NCBI RefSeq assembly: GCF_041449215.1
Contig: NZ_JBGNFV010000001.1
Coordinates: 4,605,001 to 4,669,000 of the forward strand
Reading direction: 5' to 3'
Origin: Roseivirga sp. BDSF3-8
GTDB lineage: Bacteria; Bacteroidota; Bacteroidia; Cytophagales; Cyclobacteriaceae
Length of the DNA: 64,000 bases
Every line of letters starts with the position of its first letter. Position 1 is the stretch's first letter. Of the stretch, positions 62,957-64,000 are shown in pieces. The notes under the pieces are model-generated. The model was not told the origin of the DNA, made no database searches, and saw only the letters and a list, made by a program, of their open reading frames with translations. Position numbers and translations under genes: made by a program.

Positions 62957-63880
62957 CTACACCACCAAACAGGCTTTTTCCCTGGCGAGGCTTATGGCTA
63001 CTTTGCTGCCTGCATTGAAGTGGAGGAAGTCGGCTTCTATGCCGTCGCTGAAGATGACGCCTCGGGTGGGCATCTTTGATTCTATCTGCAGGCTTTTGTC
63101 TTTGGTGATGAGGCCATAGCCGAGGGTGGCCTGGGTGACTTTACTGCGGAAGGGTTCGCGGACTACGAACACGAGCTTCTCTGCTTCCCAGTCAAGGGTG
63201 AGGCTTGCCATGCTCCTGTCCGGCAGTGCCTGCTCGCTGAGGTTACAGGCCATATTGAATACGGAACTGAGCCACCCGGTGCTGCCCGCACCGGTGGATA
63301 TGATAATGCCGCTGCTGGACTGGTTTTCTACGAGCCCGTCATAGCTGATGGTGTAGCGGCTGGACACGTGGCTTGCCGCACCGATGTAGAAGTCATTGAA
63401 TGCGAGTAGACGCTGCCCGTCGTTCAGCTTTGCCTCTGCCATGGTTACTCTTTTTACCTTGTAATTGTCTGCCAGCACATTTTGCAGGGTTGAGGGCAGC
63501 TTTTCGGGTGTGTGGGGGAGTAATATGCCATCGTACTGCTGGGGGTTGGGGTTTACGCCTATTATTGGCAGGTTGTTTACGTACTTGGCGGTATTTGCCA
63601 CCAGGCCATCCTGCCCAATCACGATGAGCAGGTCCGCCGGCGTAAAGATGTAGGTAGGCAGTAGTGCTCTATCCAGCACCTTGTACTTGAGCCACCTGGC
63701 TACTGTATCCTGCACCTGCTTCAGGCTCTGGTAAAACACCTCATGCTCCTGCTCATACAGGGGAAAGTCCTGCCCGCTGCGCTCTATGTAAAAACGGGCC
63801 TGGGCCTTAGAGTTAAAGCGCTCAATGAGCTGCTCGAGCCTGGTTTTATCACGTATGATGATGGCTTTATCTATTTCCAT
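62957..63880 (-). CDS. NAD kinase-like protein (ATP-NAD kinase fold)
   Basis: The 307-residue protein has the NAD-kinase/sphingosine-kinase fold. There is an N-terminal alpha/beta domain with 'DLLIVIGQDGLVANTAKYV' where NAD kinases have a GGDGT motif, and a C-terminal beta-rich domain with 'SSSGIIISTGAGSTGWLSS' and 'GVIFSDGIEADF'. 'FNDFYIG' matches the conserved NE/ND motif. The GGDG position reads GQDG, so it is divergent. The usual NAD kinase activity is therefore uncertain; related proteins are often annotated 'sugar kinase'. The neighbouring repeats give no functional hint. Confidence 0.75.
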   Translation of the reverse strand: MEIDKAIIIRDKTRLEQLIERFNSKAQARFYIERSGQDFPLYEQEHEVFYQSLKQVQDTVARWLKYKVLDRALLPTYIFTPADLLIVIGQDGLVANTAKYVNNLPIIGVNPNPQQYDGILLPHTPEKLPSTLQNVLADNYKVKRVTMAEAKLNDGQRLLAFNDFYIGAASHVSSRYTISYDGLVENQSSSGIIISTGAGSTGWLSSVFNMACNLSEQALPDRSMASLTLDWEAEKLVFVVREPFRSKVTQATLGYGLITKDKSLQIESKMPTRGVIFSDGIEADFLHFNAGSKVAISLAREKACLVV

Positions 63881-63964
63881 GGTGTGTTTAGTTAATGGGT
63901 TTTGCAGTATAAAGTATTGTGTTAAGCCTGCTTGAAGTGACCCTGAGAGCTTTGTAGTACAGCT

Positions 63965-64000
63965 ATTCCCCGCCCTGGGGGCGGGGACCGGTTGGGGAAA
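63965..64000 (+). repeat. Forward two-hairpin unit, cut by window end
   Basis: CTATTCCCCGCCC, then TGGGGGCGGGGACCGG, matches the start of the unit at 61944. The rest lies outside the window. Confidence 0.6.

Overview
The window looks like a chromosomal segment of a Bacteroidota bacterium, most likely a gliding or marine Cytophagales (Fulvivirga/Flammeovirga-like) species. Evidence: a tandem family of very large secreted proteins with type IX secretion (T9SS) C-terminal sorting domains, a LytS/LytTR two-component pair, MacB-type split ABC exporters, a FloA flotillin, almost no Shine-Dalgarno sequences, and a few TAnnTTTG-like promoter words. This is inferred from gene content; no rRNA or tRNA gene was found to place it further.

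Layout. 1-14.1 kb: five paralogous T9SS cargo genes in tandem. The first is cut by the window edge and the second is split by a 579-bp IS200-type insertion. The array is mosaic: shared N-terminal beta-domain, variable propeller-like middle, and one of two kinds of C-terminus, with near-identical 3' ends between copies. 14.2-21.2 kb: an ArsC/Spx-like protein, a baeRF7-type protein, a small acidic secreted protein and a four-gene MacAB-type exporter operon. 21.4-29.4 kb: an outer-membrane barrel-like protein, gyrA, a TPR protein, a decayed aldo/keto reductase and a quinone oxidoreductase-like enzyme. 29.4-35.3 kb: an RNA-repair operon (pnkp and hen1) led by an unrecognised gene, with a membrane-anchored PPP-like phosphatase just upstream. 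36-45.7 kb: a B12-type radical SAM protein, a LytS/LytTR pair, a short FloA, a multi-PAS histidine kinase and an unknown protein.

45.8-59.1 kb is a defence-type island: a type I restriction-modification operon (hsdR-hsdM-hsdS) runs without a break into an AAA ATPase, an HNH nuclease (a Septu-like pair) and a third unknown gene. Two unknown low-GC genes and two XRE-type regulators follow; the first regulator has six copies of a 7-base operator word before its start. 59.5-64 kb holds glnS, a DUF559 nuclease gene and an NAD-kinase-like gene, separated by a dense family of structured intergenic repeats.

The most novel-looking signals are: (1) a family of at least ten two-hairpin intergenic repeats whose stems differ in sequence but stay self-complementary, several of them bracketing the DUF559 gene; (2) the six-gene type I RM plus ATPase/HNH/unknown operon; (3) the extra first gene of the Pnkp/Hen1 RNA-repair operon; (4) the multi-copy XRE operator; and (5) the mosaic T9SS array with a possibly reversible IS200 disruption.
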